From positions 372,001-436,000 of the forward strand of contig NZ_QXFJ01000023.1 in assembly GCF_003584165.1 (NCBI RefSeq): a DNA stretch of 64,000 bases, in the 5' to 3' direction. The DNA is from Flagellimonas aequoris. Lineage in GTDB: Bacteria; Bacteroidota; Bacteroidia; Flavobacteriales; Flavobacteriaceae. Below the pieces are notes generated by a model, which was given only the letters and a program-made list of their open reading frames with translations, had not been told where the DNA came from and made no database searches. The position numbers and the translations under genes are program-made. Below, in pieces: positions 27,056-36,241 of this stretch (its first letter is position 1; every line of letters starts with the position of its first letter).

Positions 27056-28693
27056 ATGAGGAACATACTCCTGTCCACCCTTTTTTTGGCCATTCTTCAA
27101 TTTGGTCATTCACAATCTTTTGTAGTGGACAATGAACCTCTTGGGCAAAAAAAATTCTTGGATGATGAACAGGTTTTTATTTACCAAGATCCCGAAGGTG
27201 AATTGACCTTTGAGGCCATTGCACATCCCAGTTTCCAAAACAACTTTAAGCCCCGAAGTCAATTTAAAGACTATTCCAGCACAGGGATTCTTTGGTTGCG
27301 TTTCACCATTAAAAACAACACCGATCAAAGGAAGGATTTGGTCTTTTATGCCAATGACTGGGATGTCCAGTTCTTTACGTTGGACAAAACCAACGTCCCG
27401 ATTTTTGCCCAACCCCAAGGGGTGTTAGTCAAAACTTACAATGACCATTTGTATAGTGGCGAGGATGCCGATGGTAAAATTGCGGACGATATTATGCCGT
27501 ACAGCTCCAAAACCTATTATGTAAAGACCAAGGGGATTTTAAAGGAGTTGGCCTTTAAGGATTATGACTTTATTGCCGTGAGCGACCGCCAAAGTGCAGA
27601 TTCCCGTGCATTGTTTGACCTATGGAGCATCGGGATTTATGCCGGAGTATTGTTGCTTATCCTGTTCGGGGACTTTTACCTTATGGTAACTGCCTACAAA
27701 AGGAGCTATTTGTTCTATGCCCTCTATAGCAGTTGCCACCTATTTTTCTTTACCGGATATTATCAAATCCCCACCTTATTCTCGTTTCAATGGCCGTTTT
27801 CCCATAGCCTCTTTCTACCCATCACAGCCATTCTGTACTTGGCGTTCATCCACAGTTACCTAAGCCTTTCTACTGTGAACAAGCTGATCAGTCGCCTCTT
27901 TAGAATCTATATATTTTTGGGAAGCCTTGTGATCCTGATACTGTTCTACCTCAACCTAACCGACATGGTGGCCTACTATAAACTGCTGCCATTGGCCAAT
28001 AAAGTGAACCTGTTTTCCATTTTGGTGGGAACATTGTTGCTCATCAAAATACCTGGAAAGCTCAAATACTTTGTGTTTTTAGGGTCCGTATTCATCATTT
28101 TTGGAGCCACCCTAACCTGGATTACCCAGTACCACAATGCCTATGCGCAGACCTTTTTCTATTCCTTTGCCGGAAACGCTTTGGAAAAGATCACTTTCTT
28201 GTTCGGAATTTTCTACCTGCACAATCGGGAACAGAACGCTTCGCGGATCAAATTGATGAACGCCCAAAAGCAATTGGAACTCAGTCAACAGCAATTGACC
28301 AACTTCTCCAATTCCATCAAGGAAAAAAATCGGTTGATCGAAACCTTTGAGGCACAGATGGAGCAATCCAAGGACAACCAAACACAAAAACAAGAGTACA
28401 TCAAGCAGTTGACAAACTCGATTATTCTAACCGAAGCGGATTGGGATAATTTCAAGTCTATTTTTGAAGAGGTGTACCCCAATTTTTTCTTTATGCTGAA
28501 GCAGGACTATCCTCAGATCACCCAAGCAGAAATCCGGTTAATTGCTATGTTAAAACTCAACCTGAACAATAAAGAAATTGGGGGCATGTTGGGCATAAGT
28601 CCGGAGAGCGTCATCAAGACCAAATACCGGTTGAAGAAAAAACTGGCCGAGTCCGAACAAGGGGATCTGGCCTCCCTTTTGGAAGAGATTTAA
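27056..28693 (+). CDS. 7TM-DISM membrane sensor with C-terminal HTH
   Basis: 545 residues. A signal peptide is followed by a 7TMR-DISMED2-type periplasmic domain at about 25-185 (STGILWLRFTIKNNTDQRKDLVFYANDW), then seven hydrophobic helices at about 190-395 (7TM-DISM). Next is a coiled coil at about 395-450 (QKQLELSQQQLTNFSNSIKEKNRLIETF). The C-terminal 70 residues end in an HTH of the LuxR-like kind (LNLNNKEIGGMLGISPESVIKTKYRLKKKL). Such proteins are thought to sense a small molecule outside the membrane and act on DNA or on partners inside; ligand and targets are unknown. Directly downstream, beyond a terminator, lies the aerolysin-like gene, a plausible target. Confidence 0.85.
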   Translation: MRNILLSTLFLAILQFGHSQSFVVDNEPLGQKKFLDDEQVFIYQDPEGELTFEAIAHPSFQNNFKPRSQFKDYSSTGILWLRFTIKNNTDQRKDLVFYANDWDVQFFTLDKTNVPIFAQPQGVLVKTYNDHLYSGEDADGKIADDIMPYSSKTYYVKTKGILKELAFKDYDFIAVSDRQSADSRALFDLWSIGIYAGVLLLILFGDFYLMVTAYKRSYLFYALYSSCHLFFFTGYYQIPTLFSFQWPFSHSLFLPITAILYLAFIHSYLSLSTVNKLISRLFRIYIFLGSLVILILFYLNLTDMVAYYKLLPLANKVNLFSILVGTLLLIKIPGKLKYFVFLGSVFIIFGATLTWITQYHNAYAQTFFYSFAGNALEKITFLFGIFYLHNREQNASRIKLMNAQKQLELSQQQLTNFSNSIKEKNRLIETFEAQMEQSKDNQTQKQEYIKQLTNSIILTEADWDNFKSIFEEVYPNFFFMLKQDYPQITQAEIRLIAMLKLNLNNKEIGGMLGISPESVIKTKYRLKKKLAESEQGDLASLLEEI

Positions 28694-28711
28694 TCCCCAC
28701 AGCTCCTTTTT

Positions 28712-28739
28712 AAAACAGGCTCTCGGAACACCTGTTTTT
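28712..28739 (+). terminator. Rho-independent terminator of the 7TM-DISM gene
   Basis: AAAACAGG (28712-28719) pairs with CCTGTTTT (28731-28738) over an 11-base loop, followed by one more T. It ends 46 bases after the 7TM-DISM stop codon. It separates that gene from the next. Confidence 0.75.
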
Positions 28740-28754
28740 ACTATACTTTTCAAG

Positions 28755-28774
28755 TTGTCCATGGTTTTGTCCAT
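28755..28774. promoter_or_regulatory. Direct repeat TTGTCCAT upstream of the aerolysin-like gene
   Basis: Two exact copies of TTGTCCAT begin at 28755 and 28767, spaced 12 bases start to start, about 35-45 bases upstream of a -7 box. The layout resembles a direct-repeat activator site. A binding protein is not proved. Confidence 0.35.
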
Positions 28775-28806
28775 AGCAGTTTTTAGGCTTCGGAGGGCGC
28801 CCGATC

Positions 28807-28814
28807 TAGTTTTG
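28807..28814 (+). promoter_or_regulatory. -7 promoter element for the aerolysin-like gene
   Basis: TAGTTTTG matches TAnnTTTG exactly, 29 bases before the ATG at 28844. The upstream terminator means the gene needs its own promoter. Confidence 0.55.
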
Positions 28815-28843
28815 CTTGCAGTTAACCAAGTAAAATAAACATC

Positions 28844-30523
28844 ATGAAAACAATGCTTTCACAAAAGTATCTACGCATCCTGTTACAACTTGGATGGGTA
28901 GCGTCCCTAATTTTTATCCTATCCTGTAGCAAGGATGGCGAAGATACTCCCCCTGAAATTTCTGAACCCATAAACGGTCATTTGGTGGAATCAGAAGGCA
29001 TAGATCCCGAGGACCTTGGAGAGGAACACGGCAGTATTGGTATACTAATCGACATAAGGAATGTGGTACGAAAAGGATATATACCCACAGTTGCTGAAAT
29101 AGATGTGGATGCACAGGAAGGAAATTATTCCACTTCCCTGGACATTGATGAATTCACTAATATGGCCCGTTTGGCCATCCCTGTTGCCGATTTGTCCGAA
29201 ACTGCACTGTCCGAACTTCGTGATGGGGTTCCCCTTCACATCACCTTAAAGGAATCCAATGGGACTATAATATTGCAACAATCTTTTACTGCTGAATCCT
29301 TTCGGGAAAATGGCACCCGTGTGGTCATCGATGCTAAATCGTTGCCCTTGCTGGACAACAAATTGGTAATCAACACCGAGCTTCCGTATTACATTCATTT
29401 GGTCTATGACGGGCAATTTACCAACAGGATTTTGGAGTCGGGCAACCAAAGTGAGATAGAAGATTACCACTATACGGGCACCCCTTTTTCCATTGGACCA
29501 AAAGAAAATGCCATGAACATGGAAAACGTGTATACGCAATTTAAGTTGATACCGGTTTCAGGCAAAGAAGATACTTTTTACATTAAGGCGGTTTGGGGCG
29601 AATTCTATTTCAGCCACTGGATGGATACAGACTACTGGCTCTATTACAAGGAAGATGCAACCTCTTTACCCGTAGATTTTGAATTTACCATGGAAATACA
29701 GGAATCAGGCAATATTCGCATCAAAAATTATTTGGGAGATTACATACATGTGCACAAAGATTCAGAAGGCAATGTAAGCACCTTGATGCATACAAGCACT
29801 GGCGCCCCTGATGGTTCCATCGTTGGGGAATTCCGATTGATCCCCTCCACCATAAGATGGGAAGTGGAAAGTTTGGCCACCAAGTATTTGGAACCTATCC
29901 TTCCTTCGGTAAACACTTCTTTTGGCATCAACAGTACACTCTCCAACTGCACGTCGGGCACCTTGGAGCAAGAAGTGGTGTTTGAGGAAACCATTCAGAC
30001 CACCACTACGGTAGCCTGGGAAGAATCCATAGAACTCACCTCCGAAAGTACCTCTTCCTTTTCGGCCACTGTTGGGGTGAGTACCTCCGTTTCCTTTTTT
30101 GGCCAAGGGGTCGATGTTTCTGCAGAAGCGACCAAAGAGTACAGTACCACCACTGGATTTGCCTCCAGCCAGACCCAATATCAAGATGCACAGAACACAA
30201 AATCCAATGTTTTTTCTGTTACCCGAAGCATAGAAGTACAACCTGGTTCCGCTGTTTTGGTGTATGATGCCTACCAAACCTACTCCAACGTCCAGATGCC
30301 TTTTATACAGCGCTTTCGTGTAAGGGGCACAGATACCGAAGATGGTATTGCTTTGACCGGTGAAGAAATTAAATCCCAGTTTATATTTAGTCATTTCAAT
30401 GGGGTGATCACCAAAGTGGAAAGTGATTTTGTTGAGATAACCTTACGGGGCACCACCACACTGGATAATCTGGTAGATGCCAGAAATGATGCCATTGAAG
30501 TGGCAAACGATTGTGACGGATAA
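28844..30523 (+). CDS. Lipoprotein with probable beta-trefoil-like and aerolysin-type pore-forming regions
   Basis: 559 residues. Lipoprotein signal with Cys28 (FILSC). Residues about 60-170 form a beta-sandwich-like N-terminal domain of unknown type. Residues about 180-335 have repeated aromatic/hydrophobic patches (FYIKAVWGEFYFSHW, IRIKNYLGDYIHVHKDS), suggesting a beta-trefoil or ricin-like module. Residues about 340-559 look like an aerolysin-type domain. There, QTTTTVAWEES and a Ser/Thr-rich alternating segment (SSFSATVGVSTSVSFFG through TTTGFASSQTQ, about 395-445) could be the membrane-inserting hairpin. It is followed by VTRSIEVQPGSAVLVYDAY, a Pro-Gly turn like those in ETX/MTX2 proteins. 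Fold is inferred from sequence pattern only, not from a search. No obvious immunity gene. Confidence 0.7.
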   Translation: MKTMLSQKYLRILLQLGWVASLIFILSCSKDGEDTPPEISEPINGHLVESEGIDPEDLGEEHGSIGILIDIRNVVRKGYIPTVAEIDVDAQEGNYSTSLDIDEFTNMARLAIPVADLSETALSELRDGVPLHITLKESNGTIILQQSFTAESFRENGTRVVIDAKSLPLLDNKLVINTELPYYIHLVYDGQFTNRILESGNQSEIEDYHYTGTPFSIGPKENAMNMENVYTQFKLIPVSGKEDTFYIKAVWGEFYFSHWMDTDYWLYYKEDATSLPVDFEFTMEIQESGNIRIKNYLGDYIHVHKDSEGNVSTLMHTSTGAPDGSIVGEFRLIPSTIRWEVESLATKYLEPILPSVNTSFGINSTLSNCTSGTLEQEVVFEETIQTTTTVAWEESIELTSESTSSFSATVGVSTSVSFFGQGVDVSAEATKEYSTTTGFASSQTQYQDAQNTKSNVFSVTRSIEVQPGSAVLVYDAYQTYSNVQMPFIQRFRVRGTDTEDGIALTGEEIKSQFIFSHFNGVITKVESDFVEITLRGTTTLDNLVDARNDAIEVANDCDG

Positions 30524-30549
30524 ATAAAATTTGACCAACTTGGTTGCTG

Positions 30550-30583
30550 AAGCGGTTATCTTCCCCGGAAGGTGCCGCTTTTT
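30550..30583 (+). terminator. Terminator of the aerolysin-like gene
   Basis: AAGCGG (30550-30555) pairs with CCGCTT (30575-30580), with an inner stem around TTCC-CC-GGAA, followed by TTT. It lies 27 bases past the stop. Confidence 0.8.
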
Positions 30584-30669
30584 GCGTACCCTTGGGTTTG
30601 ATCATAACAGATTCTGCATAAAATTATAGCGAGCTAATCCGTATCTTAGTCTGTGTGCAATATAATACC

Positions 30670-31182
30670 ATGAAGAAGCTTCTTTTAATTTTTTTGTCCG
30701 TCCTTGTCCTATCCTGCAATGAAAAAGCCCCAAAAGAGGTGAGTTCTGTAGATCCGGTCAACTGGAACAATCGCAAAGCGGATTTTTCAAAGGTCGACTC
30801 GTTGGTAATGGGCACTTCTTACCTCTCCGTGTATTCCGAAATTTATAGTGAAACGGAACATCGCACCCACCATCTCACCAGCACCATCAGCATGCGGAAC
30901 ACCAACTTAAAGGATACCATCTATATCAACAAAGCAGAATATTTTAACACCCAAGGTACCTCCATCCGCACTTACTTCGATTTTCCCATCTATATTAAAC
31001 CTATGGAAACGGTGGAAATCGTGATTGATGAAAAGGACCGATCAGGTGGAACGGGGGCCAACTTTTTATTCCAATGGGCCACAAAACCCTCCTCCCACCA
31101 ACCGTATTTTGAAGGGGTTATGATTTCCACTTCCGGGCAACAAGGGCTATCCTTTACCACCCAGGGAAGAAGAATCGAATAA
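30670..31182 (+). CDS. DUF3124 family lipoprotein
   Basis: 170 residues from the ATG at 30670 (MKKLLLIFLSVLVLSCNEKA). This start gives a clean lipoprotein signal with the lipobox Cys near residue 16, so it is chosen over the earlier in-frame start at 30655. The rest (SYLSVYSEIYSETEHRTHHLTSTISMRNTNL and GTGANFLFQWA) matches the DUF3124 pattern. The family is widespread in bacteria and its function is unknown. It is separated from the aerolysin-like gene by a strong terminator, so a functional link is not established. Confidence 0.85.
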   Translation: MKKLLLIFLSVLVLSCNEKAPKEVSSVDPVNWNNRKADFSKVDSLVMGTSYLSVYSEIYSETEHRTHHLTSTISMRNTNLKDTIYINKAEYFNTQGTSIRTYFDFPIYIKPMETVEIVIDEKDRSGGTGANFLFQWATKPSSHQPYFEGVMISTSGQQGLSFTTQGRRIE

Positions 31183-31285
31183 GGACATGCAAGAACATTT
31201 GTCATGGGATTACTTCCCTGATTTGAGTATCTTGTAAGATAATTTTTGGAGCACCTTTTAGCTCCCTGCACATAAAAACTTCACT

Positions 31286-32953
31286 ATGACGGATCAGCAG
31301 ATCGCCAAGGATGTTTCTTTGAAACATATTTCCACCATTGCCGAAAAATTTGGAATAGACCCACAGGAAATAGAAATGTACGGGAAATTCAAGGCCAAAC
31401 TCCCCTTGAAAGCCATAGATAGAACCAAAGCGGAAAAAAGCAATCTCATCTTGGTATCCGCCATTTCCCCAACCCCAGCTGGGGAAGGCAAGACCACCAT
31501 GTCCATTGGGCTATCGGAAGGGTTGAACAGATTGGGCAAAAAAACTACCGTGGTGCTTCGGGAACCATCCCTTGGCCCAGTTTTCGGAATAAAGGGAGGC
31601 GCCACCGGAGGTGGGTATTCGCAGGTACTGCCCATGGAGGACATCAACCTGCATTTTACAGGCGATTTTGCCGCCATTGAAAAAGCACACAACCTGCTTG
31701 CGGCTATAATCGATAACAACATACAGAGCAAGACCAATTCTTTGCTTTTGGATCCCAGGACCATTGGCTGGAAACGGGTGATGGACATGAATGATCGTTC
31801 GCTACGCCATGTGATTGTGGGCCTTGGTGGTACCACATCCGGAGTACCCCGCGAAACCGGTTTTGATATTACGGCAGCCTCCGAAATCATGGCCATTCTC
31901 TGTTTGGCCAAAAACTTGACCGATTTAAAGGAACGCCTTGGGAATATTTTTGTAGGCTACACGTATGACAAAAAACCCATTTATGCCAAAGATCTTAAGG
32001 CCGAAGGTGCCATGGCCGCCTTATTGAAAGATGCCATTAAACCCAACTTGGTACAGACCATTGAAGGGAATCCGGCCATCATCCACGGGGGGCCATTCGC
32101 CAACATTGCGCAAGGGACGAATTCTGTGATAGCGACTTTGATGGGCATGACCCATTCTGATTACACGGTCACCGAAGCAGGTTTTGGGTTTGATTTGGGT
32201 GCCGAAAAGTTTTTCGACATCAAATGCCAGAGTGCCGGATTGAAACCAAAAGCAGTAGTGCTCACGACAACCATTCGTGCCCTAAAATATCATGGGGGAG
32301 CAAACTTAAAATCCTTGACCGAACCCAATGTGGAAGCCTTGAAAAAAGGATTGCCCAACCTGGAAAAGCACTTGGAGAACATTGCCAAATTCGGAATGGT
32401 TCCCGTTATCGCCATCAATCGGTTTGTATCGGATACGGATGAGGAAATCAAAGCAGTGAAAGAACTTGCTGCTTCCAAAGGCACCCGGGTGGCCGTGGCC
32501 GAAGTTTGGGCCAAAGGCGGTGCAGGGGCTCTGGAATTGGCCCAACATGTTATTGATGTGGTGGAATCCAAAAAATCCGATTTTAAACCGCTTTACGATT
32601 GGACAATGGGTGTAAAGGAAAAAATTGCCACCATTGCCACGGAAATCTACGGAGCTGAATATGTGGATTATACTGCAAAAGCTAAAGCCGACCTTAGAAA
32701 AATTTCAGATTTAGGGCTGGAAGCTTTACCTGTCTGCATTGCAAAAACTCAAAAATCACTATCTGACAATCCCAACTTGTTGGGTAGACCCAAAGATTTT
32801 ATCATCACCGTACGCGAAATTGAAATTGCCGTTGGGGCCGGATTCCTCATTCCCATCACGGGGGACATCATGCGAATGCCAGGTCTGCCGGCACATCCCT
32901 CTTCGGAAGGTATCGACATTAACGATGAGGGGGAAATTACAGGTCTTTTCTAA
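31286..32953 (+). CDS. fhs: Formate--tetrahydrofolate ligase
   Basis: Makes 10-formyltetrahydrofolate from formate, THF and ATP in the one-carbon pathway. 555 residues, the normal size. The P-loop appears as PTPAGEGKTTMSIGLSEGL near residues 66-84. GGGYSQVLPMEDINLHFTGDF and TTTIRALKYHGG are signatures of this enzyme. C-terminal REIEIAVGAGFLIPITGDIMRMPGLP is also highly conserved. It runs convergently with glyS (3 bases between stops). The 5-formyl-THF cyclo-ligase at 61.1 kb belongs to the same metabolism but is far away. Confidence 0.98.
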   Translation: MTDQQIAKDVSLKHISTIAEKFGIDPQEIEMYGKFKAKLPLKAIDRTKAEKSNLILVSAISPTPAGEGKTTMSIGLSEGLNRLGKKTTVVLREPSLGPVFGIKGGATGGGYSQVLPMEDINLHFTGDFAAIEKAHNLLAAIIDNNIQSKTNSLLLDPRTIGWKRVMDMNDRSLRHVIVGLGGTTSGVPRETGFDITAASEIMAILCLAKNLTDLKERLGNIFVGYTYDKKPIYAKDLKAEGAMAALLKDAIKPNLVQTIEGNPAIIHGGPFANIAQGTNSVIATLMGMTHSDYTVTEAGFGFDLGAEKFFDIKCQSAGLKPKAVVLTTTIRALKYHGGANLKSLTEPNVEALKKGLPNLEKHLENIAKFGMVPVIAINRFVSDTDEEIKAVKELAASKGTRVAVAEVWAKGGAGALELAQHVIDVVESKKSDFKPLYDWTMGVKEKIATIATEIYGAEYVDYTAKAKADLRKISDLGLEALPVCIAKTQKSLSDNPNLLGRPKDFIITVREIEIAVGAGFLIPITGDIMRMPGLPAHPSSEGIDINDEGEITGLF

Positions 32954-32956
32954 AAA

Positions 32957-34498
32957 TTAGATTTTTTGTAGCCAGTAGCGCATATCCACTTCTTTGGCGA
33001 TGATATCCTTCACCTCGGAAAGTTTCACGCGTTTTTGCTCCATAGTATCCCTGTGGCGAATGGTCACGGTATCGTCTTCCAACGTTTGATGGTCTATGGT
33101 CACACAGAAAGGGGTCCCTGCTGCATCTTGACGACGGTAACGACGACCCACGGCATCCTTTTCATCATAATCCACGTTGAAGTCCCATTTGAGTTCATCC
33201 ACTAATTTTTGCGCCACTTCAGGCAGTCCGTCACGTTTGAGCAACGGCAGAACAGCCACTTTGTTCGGGGCCAAAACTGCGGGAATTTTCAATACGGTAC
33301 GGGTTGTACCGTTCTCAAGTTCTTCTTCCTGTAATGAATTGGAGAACACGGCCAAGAACATACGATCCAAACCAATAGAGGTTTCGAGCACATAGGGCAC
33401 GTAGCTTTCATTCAATTCTGGGTCGAAGTACTGTAATTTTTTTCCTGAATATTTCTCGTGATTTCCCAAATCGAAATCGGTACGGGAGTGGATTCCTTCC
33501 AACTCCTTGAATCCGAACGGGAACTTGAATTCGATATCGGCAGCGGCATCCGCGTAGTGGGCCAACTTCTCATGGTCGTGGAAACGGTAATTATCGGCTC
33601 CCATTCCTAAAGAGAGGTGCCACTTCATTCGCTTTTCCTTCCAAGCCTCATACCACTCCATTTGGGTGCCCGGCTTGATGAAGAACTGCATCTCCATCTG
33701 TTCAAACTCCCGCATACGGAAAATGAACTGACGGGCAACGATCTCATTACGGAAGGCTTTTCCGGTTTGCGCGATCCCGAAAGGAATCTTCATCCTTCCG
33801 GTTTTTTGTACGTTCAAAAAATTGACAAAGATACCTTGGGCAGTTTCAGGCCTTAGGTACAGGTCCATGGCACTATCGGCAGAAGCACCCAATTTGGTGC
33901 CGAACATGAGGTTGAACTGCTTTACATCCGTCCAATTCTTGGAACCTGAAATAGGACAAACGATCTCCAATTCCTCGATTAAAGCTTTCACATCTGCCAA
34001 ATCCTCTTTTTCCAAGGATCTCGCCATACGTTTTAGGATGGTGTCGGCCTGCGCCTGGTAATCCATCACCCTTTGGTTGGTGGATAAAAACTGTTCTTTG
34101 TCAAAACTGTCACCAAAACGCTTTTCGGCCTTGGCCACTTCCTTTTCGATCTTCGCTTCGATCTTGGCCACATGGTCCTCGATCAAAACATCGGCACGGT
34201 ATCTTTTTTTGGAATCCTTATTATCGATCAGCGGATCGTTGAAGGCATCTACATGGCCGGAGGCCTTCCAAGTGGTGGGATGCATAAAAATGGCGGCGTC
34301 GATGCCCACGATGTTCTCATTGAGCTGCACCATGGCCTTCCACCAATATTCGCGTATGTTCTTCTTCAGCTCGGCACCGTTCTGACCGTAATCATACACT
34401 GCGCTGAGTCCGTCATATATCTCACTGGATTGGAACACATATCCGTATTCCTTCGCGTGGGAGATAACCTTCTTAAAAATGTCTTCCTGATTTGCCAT
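32957..34498 (-). CDS. glyS: Glycine--tRNA ligase (dimeric class II type)
   Basis: Charges tRNA-Gly with glycine. The 513-residue protein is the single-chain alpha-2 form found in eukaryotes, archaea and Bacteroidota, unlike the alpha2beta2 enzyme of E. coli. Class II motifs: LRPETAQGIFVNFLNVQKTGRMKIPFGIAQTGKAFRNE (motif 2 region) and the C-terminal ETSIGLDRMFLAVF (motif 3). An anticodon-binding domain occupies the last 100 residues (PNKVAVLPLLKRDGLPEVAQKLVDEL). The start ANQEDIFKK fits the family. It runs convergently with fhs. Confidence 0.97.
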   Translation of the reverse strand: MANQEDIFKKVISHAKEYGYVFQSSEIYDGLSAVYDYGQNGAELKKNIREYWWKAMVQLNENIVGIDAAIFMHPTTWKASGHVDAFNDPLIDNKDSKKRYRADVLIEDHVAKIEAKIEKEVAKAEKRFGDSFDKEQFLSTNQRVMDYQAQADTILKRMARSLEKEDLADVKALIEELEIVCPISGSKNWTDVKQFNLMFGTKLGASADSAMDLYLRPETAQGIFVNFLNVQKTGRMKIPFGIAQTGKAFRNEIVARQFIFRMREFEQMEMQFFIKPGTQMEWYEAWKEKRMKWHLSLGMGADNYRFHDHEKLAHYADAAADIEFKFPFGFKELEGIHSRTDFDLGNHEKYSGKKLQYFDPELNESYVPYVLETSIGLDRMFLAVFSNSLQEEELENGTTRTVLKIPAVLAPNKVAVLPLLKRDGLPEVAQKLVDELKWDFNVDYDEKDAVGRRYRRQDAAGTPFCVTIDHQTLEDDTVTIRHRDTMEQKRVKLSEVKDIIAKEVDMRYWLQKI

Positions 34499-34502
34499 TG
34501 GG

Positions 34503-34510
34503 CAAAAATA
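34503..34510 (-). promoter_or_regulatory. -7 promoter element directly before glyS
   Basis: TATTTTTG on the minus strand matches TAnnTTTG exactly but ends only 4 bases before the glyS ATG. It implies a leaderless or near-leaderless mRNA if it is used. Confidence 0.4.
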
Positions 34511-34534
34511 GAATTTTACCCAAAAAGAAATGCC

Positions 34535-35431
34535 TTATTTTAACTGAAATTCGGAGGTGGCCAGCAATCTTTCGTCCTCAAAAACATTGAGGGTATAGAT
34601 TCCCTCTGCCAAAGATCCCTCGGGAACGGTAATGGCATCGCAAATACTGATTTCCTTTCCAGTATACACGATTTCCACTTTTTTACTGTAGATATTGCCA
34701 CTCACCGAAATGGTATTGGCATTGTCCTCGATTACGGCCATGTTGGGATCCAAGAATTGCAAGTACAGCACTTTAATGTCCCCTTTGGTGTTGGGGTCGC
34801 TCAAAACAGTGACACAGCCCCTCAATTTTTCAATGGTGGAGGCCTTATTGGTCTTGATGGGCCTACCTGCCCTTAATCGGAATCCACTACCCTCTGCATC
34901 CTGAAGCTTTAAATAACTTTTTATACGCAGTTCACGGGCCAGTTCCTGGGTGGTTTCTCGAAGCAAGGACTCCGTTCGTTCCATACTTTTGGTCCTGCCA
35001 CGTAAATCTTCCAACTGTTTTATGGTCTCGTCATACTTACTGGCCAACAAGCTGTTGTTGTACCTGAGGAAGTTGTTCTTGAGCTTGAGACTATCGAACT
35101 TAAGTTCCAATTTGCGAAGTTCTTTGCGGGTCTCCTTCAATTTCGTAATATTGAAGTTCAACCTTCCCACAGAATCCAATAATTGCTGGACCTTGAACCT
35201 CGAGGTCTGCAGTTCAATTTCATTGACTTCGTTGAGTCCGGAAAGTCTGTCCACTTCCGCCCTCATCAAGGTCAGGTCTTTGACCAAAAGTGATTTTTCC
35301 TGCTCGAGGAAAACCATTTGGTTCTTGGATTGGGCATAACTATAGTAGAAGGCAATCAGAATACCCACAATCACCGCGACCAGCGCAGCAAAGATAATCT
35401 TGTAGTTGAAGGTGTTATCTTGGGGGTTCAT
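34535..35431 (-). CDS. Membrane-anchored coiled-coil protein, Bacteroidota-specific
   Basis: 298 residues. One N-terminal membrane helix (residues about 11-33, IIFAALVAVIVGILIAFYY) is followed by a long coiled coil at about 36-165 (heptad-like runs such as LEQEKSLLVKDLTLMRAEVDRL). A beta-rich C-terminal domain covers about 175-298 (LRGCVTVLSDPNTKGDIKVLYLQF). Related proteins often carry the label chromosome-partitioning protein ParA, but no ATPase motifs are present, so that name is unsupported. It is placed 36 bases upstream of glyS on the same strand, and divergently from comF. Confidence 0.85.
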   Translation of the reverse strand: MNPQDNTFNYKIIFAALVAVIVGILIAFYYSYAQSKNQMVFLEQEKSLLVKDLTLMRAEVDRLSGLNEVNEIELQTSRFKVQQLLDSVGRLNFNITKLKETRKELRKLELKFDSLKLKNNFLRYNNSLLASKYDETIKQLEDLRGRTKSMERTESLLRETTQELARELRIKSYLKLQDAEGSGFRLRAGRPIKTNKASTIEKLRGCVTVLSDPNTKGDIKVLYLQFLDPNMAVIEDNANTISVSGNIYSKKVEIVYTGKEISICDAITVPEGSLAEGIYTLNVFEDERLLATSEFQLK

Positions 35432-35464
35432 GGGTTGACAGACTACTCTTAACGTATATAAGAT

Positions 35465-36169
35465 TTGATACCAAAAAGGTTGGCTAAGATAATAAACGAG
35501 ATTAACAACATCCTATTGCCTAGGGTATGTTTTGGATGTAATACCCAATTATTTAGGGGAGAAAGCATCCTGTGTGCCGTTTGTCGACATGATGTGCCAC
35601 TCACCGATCATAACTACCTAGAAGAAAATGCGGTAGACCGCATATTTTATGGCAGAATTCCCATAAAAAAGGCTGCTTCCTTCACTTTTTTTTCAAAAAA
35701 CGGGTTGATCAAGAACCTATTGCACTGGTTAAAATACAAAAATCAGGAGCAAATCGGTGGCTTTTTAGGGGATTGGTGCGGCGCTCAATTGAAGAATGAT
35801 CTCGGTCTAGATAACATTGAGGTGGTAATTCCCGTTCCCCTCCATCCCAAAAAACTTAAAAAAAGGGGCTATAACCAGGTAGCACTTTTTGCCCAAAAAA
35901 TTGCCGAGAACATCCATGCCGAATACCGGGATGATGTTTTGCTGAAAGTGATCAATACCAAGACCCAGACCAAAAAGGACCGACAATTGCGATGGGAAAC
36001 CTCCAAAGAAGCTTTTGTGCTGAATCCCAAAGCAGAAATCAACTTCCGTCATGTACTGTTGGTTGATGATGTAATCACCACGGGGGCCACCATTGAAATC
36101 TGTACAAGGACGCTTTTGGAACAACATAATCTTGAAATTTCGGTTCTAAGCATGGCCATGGTCCCGTAG
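35465..36169 (+). CDS. ComF-family phosphoribosyltransferase-like protein
   Basis: 234 residues starting at TTG; no better ATG preserves the N-terminal zinc finger, which has CxxC pairs (CFGCNTQL at about 21 and CAVC at about 36). The PRTase domain has PVPLHPKKLKKRGYNQ and the PRPP-binding motif VLLVDDVITTGATI (residues about 197-210). The family helps process transforming DNA in competent bacteria, and the founder in Haemophilus is ComF. In flavobacteria natural transformation is unproven for most species, so function is inferred from the family. Confidence 0.9.
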   Translation: MIPKRLAKIINEINNILLPRVCFGCNTQLFRGESILCAVCRHDVPLTDHNYLEENAVDRIFYGRIPIKKAASFTFFSKNGLIKNLLHWLKYKNQEQIGGFLGDWCGAQLKNDLGLDNIEVVIPVPLHPKKLKKRGYNQVALFAQKIAENIHAEYRDDVLLKVINTKTQTKKDRQLRWETSKEAFVLNPKAEINFRHVLLVDDVITTGATIEICTRTLLEQHNLEISVLSMAMVP

Positions 36170-36241
36170 GGTTAAATTTTATTAATGGTTTGTCCCATTT
36201 TTCAAATTAGTTGTTTCTTTGTTCCACATTGATTTTTGGGC

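Noticed and set aside
34535..35431. Chromosome-partitioning ATPase ParA
   Set aside because: Name sometimes attached to this protein type, but there is no Walker motif; it is a coiled-coil membrane protein.
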